From positions 1-60,039 of the forward strand of contig JAHEEX010000002.1 of assembly GCA_024640465.1 (NCBI GenBank): a stretch of 60,039 nucleotides of DNA, written 5' to 3'. Made by a program: the position numbers and the translations under genes. Below, piece by piece: positions 1 through 8,820 of the stretch (within the stretch, counting starts at the first letter, position 1; each line of letters opens with the position of its first letter). The DNA comes from Sphingobacteriales bacterium (GTDB taxonomy: Bacteria; Bacteroidota; Bacteroidia; Chitinophagales; Chitinophagaceae). The notes beneath the pieces were generated by a model. That model searched no databases. It was given only the letters and a program-made list of their open reading frames with translations, and was not told the DNA's origin.

Positions 1-1268
1 GATGCCGTAACATTTAACTGCTGGCTTACGCCCTGGCAAACCGGAAGGGCAGGTGTAGCAGTAATGGTAGTGCTGGGGTATATCTTCAGGTAGAATGAAT
101 CATTTGTTGTGCAACCGAAATAATAGTTTTGCTTTAAAGTGTATAAGCCAGTATCAGCATATGTAACGGAAGGTAACACAGCATCTGTTTTAGCTGATGA
201 ATACCCATTGGGTCCATTCCATAAGATCGACAAAGCAAATGCACTTGTTTCCGGCAACCTGAGGTCTTTATCCAGGCAGCCGAGAAAATTCCGTGGAGGA
301 TTATGGGGGGGCACAGGGTGTATTTCTGTATAAATTGAGTTCGAAGCAATCCTGCAATTTAATGAACTGAAATAAGCGCGTTCGGCAATAATCATCCGGT
401 AATTTATAATGCCGGTCATCCTTCTTGGAATAGCATACGTTATAGTATTCGCACCGGGAATATCTATCCAGGTTTTTCCTGAATCAAAACTGTTTTGCCA
501 TTGTAGCTGTGGGTCTGTAAATCCCGGGCTGTAAATACCCTGCAAAATAAAAGGCGCAGTGTAGTCGGCACAAACATTTCCGGATGTTGTGCTTCCATCA
601 AGGGTTATGCTAACAGATGGACCACAACTCCTGAAAGTAATATCATCAATCACAAAGCCACTTCCACAACCAGGTTTGGGTATAGCGCTAATACTTACAA
701 TTACTGAAGGTGTATTTGGGGGGCAAATAAAGGACGTCCCGTATTCTTTCCATACCCGGTCATTTTCAATAAGTATATCTCCCGTGTTGGTACTTGCCAG
801 TACGGTGCCGTCCAACTTTTTGATCGTCATTATAAGACTGGCCGGTACCGCTTTGCCGCCACAGGTAATTGTTTGCATGGCATTTGATATCCATGCGGAA
901 AAAACGTAATTGGTATTTTCACATAGATTTTTTGCAGTATCAATGTAAACGGTACCTGGTGAGTCTTCTGCATTTACAAGCATATAGTTTCCATTATAAT
1001 CACGGGTATGATCACCGATCATGGCTATCCATGATTTGTCGTTGTTATTCCCGCAACCGAAAATGAAATTTGATATGACAAATTGCCCCTTAGCCGGACA
1101 GCCTCCGATTTTCTTAAATGTAGTAGCATTAGGCGGCATAACAAATCCCCTGCCCGAACCAAATGTCTGGTTTATAATTGGATCGCCGGGGCTCCCACTA
1201 CACAATTGTGCAGTTGCCGTAAACGTAAGGCAACTATATAAACACAAAAGTGAAATGAAATATTTCAT
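1..1268 (-). CDS. Large secreted Ig-like/adhesin-type protein, C-terminus beyond window edge
   Basis: The minus-strand frame is open from an ATG at 1268 to the left edge of the window, about 422 codons without a stop, so the gene is partial at its 3' end. It begins with a signal peptide (MKYFISLLCLYSCLTFTATA, then Q). The mature part is rich in paired Cys and in beta-strand patterns. A carbohydrate-binding or jelly-roll-like module seems to come first (about residues 25-190, ending near FVIDDITF). Ig/PKD-like modules with phrases such as LQWQNSFDSGKTW and TGLYTL follow. Such multidomain secreted proteins in Bacteroidota usually end in a type IX secretion or gliding-motility C-terminal domain, but that end is not visible here. 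Exact function unknown. Confidence 0.75.
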   Translation of the reverse strand, partial: MKYFISLLCLYSCLTFTATAQLCSGSPGDPIINQTFGSGRGFVMPPNATTFKKIGGCPAKGQFVISNFIFGCGNNNDKSWIAMIGDHTRDYNGNYMLVNAEDSPGTVYIDTAKNLCENTNYVFSAWISNAMQTITCGGKAVPASLIMTIKKLDGTVLASTNTGDILIENDRVWKEYGTSFICPPNTPSVIVSISAIPKPGCGSGFVIDDITFRSCGPSVSITLDGSTTSGNVCADYTAPFILQGIYSPGFTDPQLQWQNSFDSGKTWIDIPGANTITYAIPRRMTGIINYRMIIAERAYFSSLNCRIASNSIYTEIHPVPPHNPPRNFLGCLDKDLRLPETSAFALSILWNGPNGYSSAKTDAVLPSVTYADTGLYTLKQNYYFGCTTNDSFYLKIYPSTTITATPALPVCQGVSQQLNVTA

Positions 1269-1298
1269 TGATGTAATGGGGTGACAATTTTATATATT

Positions 1299-1332
1299 TT
1301 ATTGAAATATTAATAGCTTTTTATTTCAATAA
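1299..1332. repeat. AT-rich inverted repeat between two minus-strand genes
   Basis: Arms at 1299-1309 and 1322-1332 are a perfect 11-bp inverted repeat (TTATTGAAATA / TATTTCAATAA) with a 12-nt loop. It lies after the haloperoxidase gene and about 30 nt before the start of the secreted-protein gene. It could be a weak terminator for the former, although no clear U-tract follows on the minus strand, or an operator for the latter. Confidence 0.35.
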
Positions 1333-1390
1333 CTGTTTCAAATAATTCCACATCGGAACAAAATATAAACCAGTTGTTAATGATGGATAT

Positions 1391-2713
1391 TTATTTTGAT
1401 ATCCCTGTCTTTACCAGGAGATTCTTTCCCACCATGGCACCATGTGCTAAACCCGTATCCAGGCTGAGACGATAATGTATCCCGCCATATAAACGACTTA
1501 CTGATGCCTCAGCCGCGGCTTGCCGGAATGAAGTAAAATCTCTTGTCATCCCGATATAAGCAGAATCACTATTGTCATGAAATGCAAAATTATCGCCAAA
1601 AAGAGATGTCAACACTTCTGCAGATGCACCGGAAATAGTACTGTGCCCACTTGTATATTCAGGGAAGGGGGGTGTCTGAAGATATGAATTCCACTCACGG
1701 TTCATCCAGCCATTTATTAGCGTTATTGGCCTTACATATTCATAAAAGTATTTAGCATCCCAGCAACTGATAAAAGCATCTAATAAAGCAATTGAAGTGA
1801 GACTATATGCTTGTGCTGTTTTTACAGCATCGGCGTTTGTTTTCCTGCTGGCAATGGTTGTAATCCCCATCCAGTGCCCTCCTGGTGTAATTTTTTTATT
1901 GGCGAACATCAAATGCCCGGAGTGCTGCATCACAAAGGGATTATCATCCCAATAACTGGCAATGGTTTTTTGCTCTTCAGAAAGGTTTTCACTAACCGTA
2001 TATACCTCTTTCACCATTTTATAAAATACACTGTTGGTATCCTTGCTAAAAGCTGGTGGTGGCATTGGACGGAACTGTGAACTGGTATCTAAAGAAAAAG
2101 GTTTGATTAAACGATAGTATGGCTCAACCCCATCAAAATAATCGGGAGGAGTAGGTTGCCATTTACCATCTGCATCGCTGCCCAGGTATTTGGACATTCC
2201 CCGGGTTTCCTTGTACATGTCTCCGCCGGCTCTCTTAAGAATGGCGGTTCCTATGTTTTTACCAAACTCAATGGAACGGTCATACTCATCCTGTGGCATT
2301 GATTCTTTAAAAACATTTACTATGGAGTCTTCATATTTATGTAAAACTGTATCAGAGAAAATCCGGACATTAAACGCCACTGTGCAAAAGGCTTTGGTTG
2401 CAGCGAGTGTGAAATTATACTTCTTATCCTTTTCCGGTTGTGGCAAAGGAGTAAATCCATGTAGTTTTTCTGCAATTGATTCACTCCCTGGTTTTGAATG
2501 CCTAATGGCTTCATATGCAGCAAGAGACGTATATGCATAAATTCGCGCAGCAACTGGTGGTGTGAATACATCGTAAATAATAATCTCTGTTAACTTATTT
2601 ACGTTGGCATGGATTACATCAGCATCATTAATTTTATTTTGGGGTTTTTGACTGCAACTAAATAAAATTATGCTTATGAACAATATCTGACAATTGATGA
2701 TGATTTTTTTCAT
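1391..2713 (-). CDS. Vanadium-dependent haloperoxidase / PAP2-family lipoprotein
   Basis: 440 aa, lipoprotein signal with lipobox cysteine C20 (LFSC). The vanadate/phosphate pocket motifs of the haloperoxidase-PAP2 superfamily are present in order: K321-x6-R328-P329, S355-G-H357-S and S406-R-x5-H413, with D419 four residues after the SR-x5-H histidine pair. The region before residue 300 is the all-helical N-terminal half usual in the bacterial haloperoxidase-like subgroup. The protein may oxidise halides with H2O2 or act as an acid phosphatase; sequence alone does not decide which. It is the last gene of a minus-strand run (FG-GAP protein, DUF1573, cytochrome c/FG-GAP protein), 50 nt after the preceding stop, so probably cotranscribed. 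It should be tethered in the periplasm or on the surface. Confidence 0.85.
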   Translation of the reverse strand: MKKIIINCQILFISIILFSCSQKPQNKINDADVIHANVNKLTEIIIYDVFTPPVAARIYAYTSLAAYEAIRHSKPGSESIAEKLHGFTPLPQPEKDKKYNFTLAATKAFCTVAFNVRIFSDTVLHKYEDSIVNVFKESMPQDEYDRSIEFGKNIGTAILKRAGGDMYKETRGMSKYLGSDADGKWQPTPPDYFDGVEPYYRLIKPFSLDTSSQFRPMPPPAFSKDTNSVFYKMVKEVYTVSENLSEEQKTIASYWDDNPFVMQHSGHLMFANKKITPGGHWMGITTIASRKTNADAVKTAQAYSLTSIALLDAFISCWDAKYFYEYVRPITLINGWMNREWNSYLQTPPFPEYTSGHSTISGASAEVLTSLFGDNFAFHDNSDSAYIGMTRDFTSFRQAAAEASVSRLYGGIHYRLSLDTGLAHGAMVGKNLLVKTGISK

Positions 2714-2763
2714 ATTATAAGTTGTTTATAGTTTTCACGATTTTATGCTCATTCAATGAATCA

Positions 2764-4329
2764 TTATTTTCCCATATTCTTTAAAAGAAGAAAAGGTACG
2801 CCCACGTCTTTATCTTTCGCATTTTTATTTCTCATAGGTGGGGTAAAATTGCCAAGTACAAGATCAATTTTTCCATCACCATCAAGATCACCGGCGTCCA
2901 TTGTCAGCCATTTCCCTTTGTTTGTTTCAGGAATACTATATGGCTTGAATTGAAAGTCGCCTTGATTTTCAAGGTACACAAATCCTTCTTCCGGTCTGTT
3001 TTTATAGTCTGCAAAAAAAGATATTGTCGCAATATCATCATCTCCGTCATTATCAAAATCCCTTGCCATTGCTTTAAAACAGCCATTTATATGAAAAAAA
3101 TATTTTTGCCTGAATCCGTCCTTTCCATCATTTATAAAAATATAGACTCCATGATACGGTTTTAATATAGGGGAAAAATCTGCATTATCGCCGCAGGTAT
3201 AAAGGATATCCTGGAATCCGTCTTTATTAAAATCGGCCAGTTCAAAATAAGACGACCCGTTAACAGGCGGAAAACGCAACAGGCGCTTCTCCTCAAATTC
3301 ACCATTTCCCTTGTTGATAAATAATATAATACTTTCATCTCCCTGGGCAAAGAGTGCATATATATCGGTTAGTCCGTCGTTATTATAATCTTTGAGCCAT
3401 GCTTTAATTGCCCCGGGTACCTCTCTCAAGACATGCTTTTTAAATTGCATATTACCAGTACCTTCAAACCAGGAAAGTCCGCCTTTAAGGTTCCCATATT
3501 CACAAACGAGAAAATCTTCATTACCATCTTTATTCAGGTTGCAGCTGGTTATTTGTACAGGGCGCCTAAGGCTACTGAATATTGGAACTGAATCGTACAC
3601 CATTTTGCCGGAACCATCAAGCCATAATCTGTTTGCTGTTCCATGTTTTCCATTATTGGGTACCATTACAACCATATCACTTGTTATGGCTGTATTTTTT
3701 CCGGCAGTTAAATCAACAATAGAAGCTCCGGCATGTATTGAATCAAGCTGCTCAAGATTGCTATTAAATCTGTAGATGCTTTTGCGGCTTACTTCATACA
3801 ACATCAATGTATGTGCCATCATAACCGTATCAATCTTTATATAGCTCACCGTTGGGGAGGGCACGCTGAACAGAGGACTAACAGGCTTAAAAAGTTTCAG
3901 TCCGCTACTGATCTCCTGGTCATCTTTCCGGCTGGGAAGACTATCCGGTGCAAGGGCTGTATAATAGTCAATGATATGTAACCATTGATCAGGATTCAAG
4001 GTAGGACTTGACGGATAAAAACCAGAATCAAGATTTGGGTCTCGCCGATAAGAAGGGTACTCTTCAAAACCATTATTAAATATTCCCAGCATTGGTCCCA
4101 TCCGGGGTAATACACCTCTTTCCCAACTTCGCGCATCAAGGAGGCTCGGATCTGGCAGAAGGTGACAAGACTGGCAATATATAGTTGCAAGTTCTTTCCC
4201 GGCCTTAATACTTTCATCTTGCACATCCTGATGCGTGCTGTTTTTTTGATACCCCTTACAGGATAGGATAACGGCTGCTGCAAATACAGAAACCATGAGC
4301 ACCGCCAACCTTATATTAAAATATTTCAC
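2764..4329 (-). CDS. Cytochrome c / FG-GAP (VCBS) repeat fusion lipoprotein
   Basis: 521 aa with lipobox cysteine C24 (ILSC). One heme c site, C52-Q-S-C55-H56, follows directly, with Met residues at 77 and 80 as possible axial ligands. The rest is a beta-propeller-like region containing at least five FG-GAP/VCBS calcium-loop motifs: NLNKDGNEDF, DYNNDGLTDI, DFNKDGFQDI, DFDNDGDDDI and DLDGDGKIDL. The combination suggests a membrane-anchored electron carrier fused to a propeller. Substrate and partner are unknown. The gene sits 29 nt downstream of the DUF1573 gene and 50 nt upstream of the haloperoxidase-like gene, in one likely operon with the large FG-GAP protein. Confidence 0.85.
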   Translation of the reverse strand: MKYFNIRLAVLMVSVFAAAVILSCKGYQKNSTHQDVQDESIKAGKELATIYCQSCHLLPDPSLLDARSWERGVLPRMGPMLGIFNNGFEEYPSYRRDPNLDSGFYPSSPTLNPDQWLHIIDYYTALAPDSLPSRKDDQEISSGLKLFKPVSPLFSVPSPTVSYIKIDTVMMAHTLMLYEVSRKSIYRFNSNLEQLDSIHAGASIVDLTAGKNTAITSDMVVMVPNNGKHGTANRLWLDGSGKMVYDSVPIFSSLRRPVQITSCNLNKDGNEDFLVCEYGNLKGGLSWFEGTGNMQFKKHVLREVPGAIKAWLKDYNNDGLTDIYALFAQGDESIILFINKGNGEFEEKRLLRFPPVNGSSYFELADFNKDGFQDILYTCGDNADFSPILKPYHGVYIFINDGKDGFRQKYFFHINGCFKAMARDFDNDGDDDIATISFFADYKNRPEEGFVYLENQGDFQFKPYSIPETNKGKWLTMDAGDLDGDGKIDLVLGNFTPPMRNKNAKDKDVGVPFLLLKNMGK

Positions 4330-4358
4330 TTATACTTCTTCATTCGTTAATGAATAAT

Positions 4359-4832
4359 CTACTGCTTCTTTGCTGAGTCTGCAATTACTTCACCATAAAA
4401 AGAAAGTGTATGCCATGCGCCGTTACTGGTATTGGTTCTTACCCCGATTGTTTTTCTTATTGCACCAGTCTGACCATTCCATTTAAATACACCATTTATT
4501 ATGCCTTCTTTACCTACCCATACCGGTTCCTTTGAATAATCTGCAACCGTACATCCGCAGGCTGGCTGAACGGAAATAACAAACAATGGTTTATTGCCGG
4601 TATTTTTAAACCTGAAACTAATTTTTGCTGTATCAGTAGTTCTTATCGAGCCAATATTAATCAGTGTGTCCAGCCATGTTATTTCAGTATAGTTTGCAGT
4701 GTCCATTTGTGCCATCACTGTAGGTTCTATACCAAGTTTATTTTCGTATGGGTTTTTGCTTTCCCCACTATTATCGCTGCATCCAATGAACATGCAGGCC
4801 AGGGGTAAAAAACAAATTATCATACGAACCAT
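4359..4832 (-). CDS. DUF1573 domain lipoprotein
   Basis: The reading frame opens at 4946, but the ATG at 4832 (or 4823) is preferred. It gives a proper lipoprotein signal (MVRMIICFLPLACMFIGC), whereas the upstream extension is basic and signal-less. From 4832 the product is 157 aa. The DUF1573 signature is clear: a TAKISFRFKNTGN stretch, then V-Q-P-A-C-G-C-T, then a W-x-G-K-E-G-I block. DUF1573 is an Ig-like fold common in exported Bacteroidota proteins, of unknown precise role. The gene lies between the 14-repeat FG-GAP protein and the cytochrome c/FG-GAP protein on the same strand, so it is probably part of the same surface complex or operon. Confidence 0.8.
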   Translation of the reverse strand: MVRMIICFLPLACMFIGCSDNSGESKNPYENKLGIEPTVMAQMDTANYTEITWLDTLINIGSIRTTDTAKISFRFKNTGNKPLFVISVQPACGCTVADYSKEPVWVGKEGIINGVFKWNGQTGAIRKTIGVRTNTSNGAWHTLSFYGEVIADSAKKQ

Positions 4833-4962
4833 TTGTGTTGAAAATTTAACCGTTATTGTACAATTGAGCAGCTCCTTAGTTCCGATTTTAGTAAAGTGCC
4901 GACTCTTGAACATTCTTATTACTAAAACTCCAACCTTTTGTTTCAAAAAATCATCAACTGCA

Positions 4963-7900
4963 TTATAGTTCGATCTTTCTTACTTTACCATTGATATCTG
5001 TTATGGTTAAAGAGGCAACATTTGACCCTGCAGTACAAAATCTTGCCGACTGAGAAAGAAATGAATTCCCGTAATAACACTCCTGCTTTTGCTTTACACC
5101 ATTTGTATATTGATAGGTAACACTAATATCTTCTGATTGTAAAGGAATAAACTGCACAGGCCTTTTCATCTGGAATACTTTCAAACGACCGCGGTTTTGT
5201 GAGGCTGCCAGTAAACAATTGCCATTTTTACTTCTGAGCTTTATCAATGATTTGCCATTTCCCGGGATATACAAACCACTCTGCAGAATAGTCATTGGTT
5301 GAAATTTTCCTTTTCCGTCGCCTTTCAATACAAGCCCATTCAGGGCATCGTACCTGCCGGTAAAAACTTCTGTGCCATAATCATTTCCATTGATCGCTAT
5401 ATCAAGGTTGCCATCTCCATCGAAATCATCGGTGGTCATACCACATAGCATGGAAAACTGCGCCTGGACGGGTAGTGGCTCCAATGTAAATTTTCCATTC
5501 CCTTCATTTCGGATATAACAGGACTTTAAATTATTTGCATGATAAATAACGGCGCCTTTGAGCTGTTCTTTAGTCAATAGAGAATCCATTGTAGAATTAG
5601 CATAGGCCCGGTAGCTTTGGAATTTTGAACGCATACTTATCATCTGCTTGATGAGGTCATCTCTCCCAAAAGCGGGAAATTCCTTTCGGCTCTTATCCAT
5701 CATACTTACAGGAAGATAAAGGGAGGGTATAGCATCGTAGCTTCCGTTATTGTCGAAGTCCTTTGCATAAATTGAAACGGGATATTGGTCGCTTGCTTTA
5801 TAAAATGTGTTTTCCCCGGCGTTACCAACAGCATAATCTATATCACCGTCATTATCGAAATCCCCGGGAGCAATGGTGTTCCACCAGCCAACCTGGTTAT
5901 TAATCCCTGTATTAGGAGAAATATTTTTGAATATGCCTTTATCGTTTTTCAAAAAAGTTACCGGCATCCATTCTCCTGCTAAAACAAGATCGGGCCAGCC
6001 ATCATTATCAAAATCCGAAAACAATGCATCGCAAACGAGGCCGATATTAGTCAGTTCTTTTGCTACTGTTTCCGTTACATCAGTAAACTTCACCTGGCCA
6101 TTTTTTGTGTCGTTCCGGTAAATGTAACTTGACACTGGTTTAGGATAATTCCATGGATCCACCCGGCCTGATACAAAAATATCCAGGTCACCGTCTTTAT
6201 CGTAATCAATTGCTCTTACACAAAATTTGCTGGTGTAATTCTGGGGAAGGGCAAGCGAATCTAGTTTGTATCCTGCCTTTCCATTGTTCAGGTAAAATCT
6301 GTCCTGGTATGGTGGTGTGTTATGACTGATGGCATAACCGCCGCTGGCAATGTAAAGATCCAGGTCATCGTCACCATCCGCATCAAAAAGGAGCAGGCCG
6401 AGGTCCTGAGACTTTTTCCTTGCTCCTGTATCCGTAGTAAGATTTTTTTGTAAAAAGCGACCATTGTTCTGCTGCAGGAATATTTGTGCACTATTCCCCT
6501 CAGCTCCCCCGCAAATAAAATCATCAAGACCATTATTGTCCATATCACCGGCGGCCAGTGCCGGACCGAATTCAGAAAACTTATGGGGCAGTAACTTCTG
6601 AACATTGAAATCTACATAATCCTTTTGCAGATGTACAAAATCAATATTAAGTGAGTCGGTGATATCTTTAAAATAACTCTTACTTGCAATAATTTCAGTT
6701 GCGTTGGAAAAGGGCGTTAATGCGTTTGAGATGTTTACAGTAAGTGTGGTATCAGCCCTTACGTTTTGCAGTACCTGCATTTTGCCGTTAGGCCATTTAA
6801 TGACCAAAGAATCGACTTTTGATATTTTCCCCAGCCCAAAATTTACCCGGCTGTCTACAGAAGAAAGATAGCCACGGTAGGGTGTGTTTTCCCAGGATTG
6901 GATTTTACTTTTATCGTAATAAATATAAGCAAAAGCCCCGAGGCCATTTTTATTTAATGCATCGCCACTAAATTGAACTTTTAAAAAATGACTGCTGTCT
7001 GGATACATTTGCCTTGCATTGTTCCTGTATAAGCTGGCTTCACTGTTAATGTTATTTATAACTACATCCAGGTCTCCGTCGTTATCCAGGTCTGCATATA
7101 CAGCTCCGTTGGAAAAGCTGGGTTTGTCTATCCCCCACTTTTCCGTAACATCCGAAAATGTCAGGTCTGCATTATTCTTGTAAGCATAATTAGCAATCTT
7201 TACTTCGGGAATCTGGCCTAATATCAATTCCTTTGATGCGAGGTTTGTGGCCTGGTTCCTGTACGATATAAAATCATGATCCGTTAGATCCTTTGGGTAT
7301 CCGTTTGTAACAATTATATCCCTGTTTCCATCATTATCAAAATCCGAAACTACTGGAGTCCAGCTCCAATCCGTTTCGGCTATTCCTGCATAAAATCCTA
7401 TCTCACTGAAAACAGGAACACCTATTGTATCATTTGCACCAACCCTTGGGCCCTGATTTAATTGTAAGGTGTTGCGTACATACTGATAATTATAGCCGAA
7501 CCTGTCGCTATTCTGGTATTTTTGATAGCTGTTGGCATTTAACATCATTTTTTTCCTGAAGTTGTCTTCAGGGTCCATATCCAGCGAGAGGACATCTGAA
7601 AGACCATCGTTATTGATGTCAACAATATCATTTCCCATCGCATTGGCTGATGTGTGCTTAAAATAAACGGATAACTGTTCCGAGAATGTTCCATCATGGT
7701 TGTTGATCCACAACAGGTCGTTTGTAATGAAATCATTCGTTATATAAATGTCTTTCCAGCCATCATTATTAATATCTGCGATATTTACTGAATGCCCATA
7801 TCCTTCTGTTTGTATACCAGCCGGCTTTGATACATCCGTAAAAAAAGCATGTTTAAGTGATTCGTTCCAGTCGTTTCTATAAAGACGCCCTGTGCTGGGA

Positions 7901-8541
7901 TTTTGGCCTTCCCTTAAGACCGGATGAAAATTGTCGGGAAATACATTTGTATTTACCTCGTTAGTCAGCACATAAACGTCAAGGTCTCCATCATTGTCAT
8001 AGTCAAAAAAAGCAGATTGTGTAGTGTGGCCGGAGTCTGCAAGTCCATATTCCCCTGCCATTTCTGTAAAATGAGGTACGTTTTTCTTATCTGCCCCCTG
8101 GTTAATATATAATAAATTTTTACGATCCTCTCCTCTGCGTTTTAATGTAGCAGAAATATATAAATCCTGGAGGCCATCATTATTAATATCCACAACTGCC
8201 ACACCCCTGCACCATTTGCCATTACCACCCACGTTAGCTTCCTCTGTTATATCTTCAAATTTCAGGTCTCCTTTATTAAGATACAGTTTACCTGAAACCA
8301 CGTTTCCTGTAAAATAAAGATCCTGCAGTCCGTCATTATTAAAATCGCCCACACCTACTCCGCCTCCATTGTAGATATTGATAATATCAAGTGGGTTTAT
8401 GGAATCATTCTCCACGATATTATTGGAAAAATGTATGCCTGATTTTGATGGTGCAATTTCTGTAAATAAACGGGAATCATTTTTACAGCCTGTAAATAAG
8501 CCGAGAAAAAAAAGGGAGAAGACAAATAACTGACGTTTCAT
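4963..8541 (-). CDS. CRTAC1-like VCBS/FG-GAP repeat lipoprotein with ASPIC/UnbV domain
   Basis: 1192 aa lipoprotein (LFTGC near residue 19). I count about 14 FG-GAP/VCBS Asp-rich loops of the D-x-D/N-x-D/N-G-x-x-D form, from DFNNDGLQDL near residue 70 to DFDGDGNLDI near residue 1060, spread over two propeller-like halves. Between them lies an ASPIC/UnbV domain (RVNFGLGKISKVDSLVIKWP and following). This architecture is frequent in Bacteroidota next to SusC/SusD pairs. It is expected to be a calcium-stabilised surface protein, perhaps a glycan- or protein-binding one; no catalytic residue is evident. It follows the SusD terminator after a 280-nt gap that has a possible promoter, and probably heads the operon that continues to 1391. 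Confidence 0.88.
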   Translation of the reverse strand: MKRQLFVFSLFFLGLFTGCKNDSRLFTEIAPSKSGIHFSNNIVENDSINPLDIINIYNGGGVGVGDFNNDGLQDLYFTGNVVSGKLYLNKGDLKFEDITEEANVGGNGKWCRGVAVVDINNDGLQDLYISATLKRRGEDRKNLLYINQGADKKNVPHFTEMAGEYGLADSGHTTQSAFFDYDNDGDLDVYVLTNEVNTNVFPDNFHPVLREGQNPSTGRLYRNDWNESLKHAFFTDVSKPAGIQTEGYGHSVNIADINNDGWKDIYITNDFITNDLLWINNHDGTFSEQLSVYFKHTSANAMGNDIVDINNDGLSDVLSLDMDPEDNFRKKMMLNANSYQKYQNSDRFGYNYQYVRNTLQLNQGPRVGANDTIGVPVFSEIGFYAGIAETDWSWTPVVSDFDNDGNRDIIVTNGYPKDLTDHDFISYRNQATNLASKELILGQIPEVKIANYAYKNNADLTFSDVTEKWGIDKPSFSNGAVYADLDNDGDLDVVINNINSEASLYRNNARQMYPDSSHFLKVQFSGDALNKNGLGAFAYIYYDKSKIQSWENTPYRGYLSSVDSRVNFGLGKISKVDSLVIKWPNGKMQVLQNVRADTTLTVNISNALTPFSNATEIIASKSYFKDITDSLNIDFVHLQKDYVDFNVQKLLPHKFSEFGPALAAGDMDNNGLDDFICGGAEGNSAQIFLQQNNGRFLQKNLTTDTGARKKSQDLGLLLFDADGDDDLDLYIASGGYAISHNTPPYQDRFYLNNGKAGYKLDSLALPQNYTSKFCVRAIDYDKDGDLDIFVSGRVDPWNYPKPVSSYIYRNDTKNGQVKFTDVTETVAKELTNIGLVCDALFSDFDNDGWPDLVLAGEWMPVTFLKNDKGIFKNISPNTGINNQVGWWNTIAPGDFDNDGDIDYAVGNAGENTFYKASDQYPVSIYAKDFDNNGSYDAIPSLYLPVSMMDKSRKEFPAFGRDDLIKQMISMRSKFQSYRAYANSTMDSLLTKEQLKGAVIYHANNLKSCYIRNEGNGKFTLEPLPVQAQFSMLCGMTTDDFDGDGNLDIAINGNDYGTEVFTGRYDALNGLVLKGDGKGKFQPMTILQSGLYIPGNGKSLIKLRSKNGNCLLAASQNRGRLKVFQMKRPVQFIPLQSEDISVTYQYTNGVKQKQECYYGNSFLSQSARFCTAGSNVASLTITDINGKVRKIEL

Positions 8542-8575
8542 GCAAAAGTTTTATGCAAAATAATTTAGCGCGATG

Positions 8576-8583
8576 CAAAATTA
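8576..8583 (-). promoter_or_regulatory. Possible Bacteroidota -7 element (TAATTTTG)
   Basis: On the minus strand TAATTTTG matches the TAnnTTTG -7 consensus and lies about 35 nt before the start of the 1192-aa FG-GAP protein. The upstream susD terminator implies a promoter here, but I see no TTG at the usual distance, so this is weak. Confidence 0.3.
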
Positions 8584-8624
8584 TTTAAATTTTTTTATGC
8601 GGTTTTCTATTTCTTCTTGTACGT

Positions 8625-8666
8625 CATTTGGCGCAACCAAATGAATGCATTTGCCTTTGGCAAATG
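8625..8666. repeat. Two tandem short perfect hairpins
   Basis: CATTTGG (8625-8631) pairs with CCAAATG (8637-8643), and four nucleotides later CATTTGCC (8648-8655) pairs with GGCAAATG (8659-8666). Both stems are perfect, with 5-nt and 3-nt loops. They sit between the susD terminator and the FG-GAP operon. The shared CATTTG/CAAATG half-sites would also allow alternative pairing, or binding of a dimeric regulator. Confidence 0.5.
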
Positions 8667-8760
8667 ACTCAAAAAATGCAGCCTTTGTGTTTTGCAGGAA
8701 TCAGGTGCAGAAAAACTAAATAGTAATAAAGGTCTCCAGCTTTTGGGTGTAGCTAAAAAT

Positions 8761-8796
8761 ACAAAAGAGGTAGAGATTTAACTCCACCTCTTTTGT
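8761..8796 (-). terminator. Terminator of the susCD operon
   Basis: On the minus strand an imperfect stem of about 15 bp (ACAAAAGAGGTGGAG / CTCTACCTCTTTTGT, one mismatch) with a 6-nt loop, followed by ATTTTTAG, starts 25 nt after the susD stop codon. Confidence 0.7.
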
Positions 8797-8820
8797 AAAT
8801 CTAATAAATGCTTTTAAAGA

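Noticed and set aside
589-1284. Several plus-strand open frames opposite the secreted-protein gene
   Set aside because: They are shadows; the minus-strand frame is open for over 420 codons with a signal peptide and protein-like composition.
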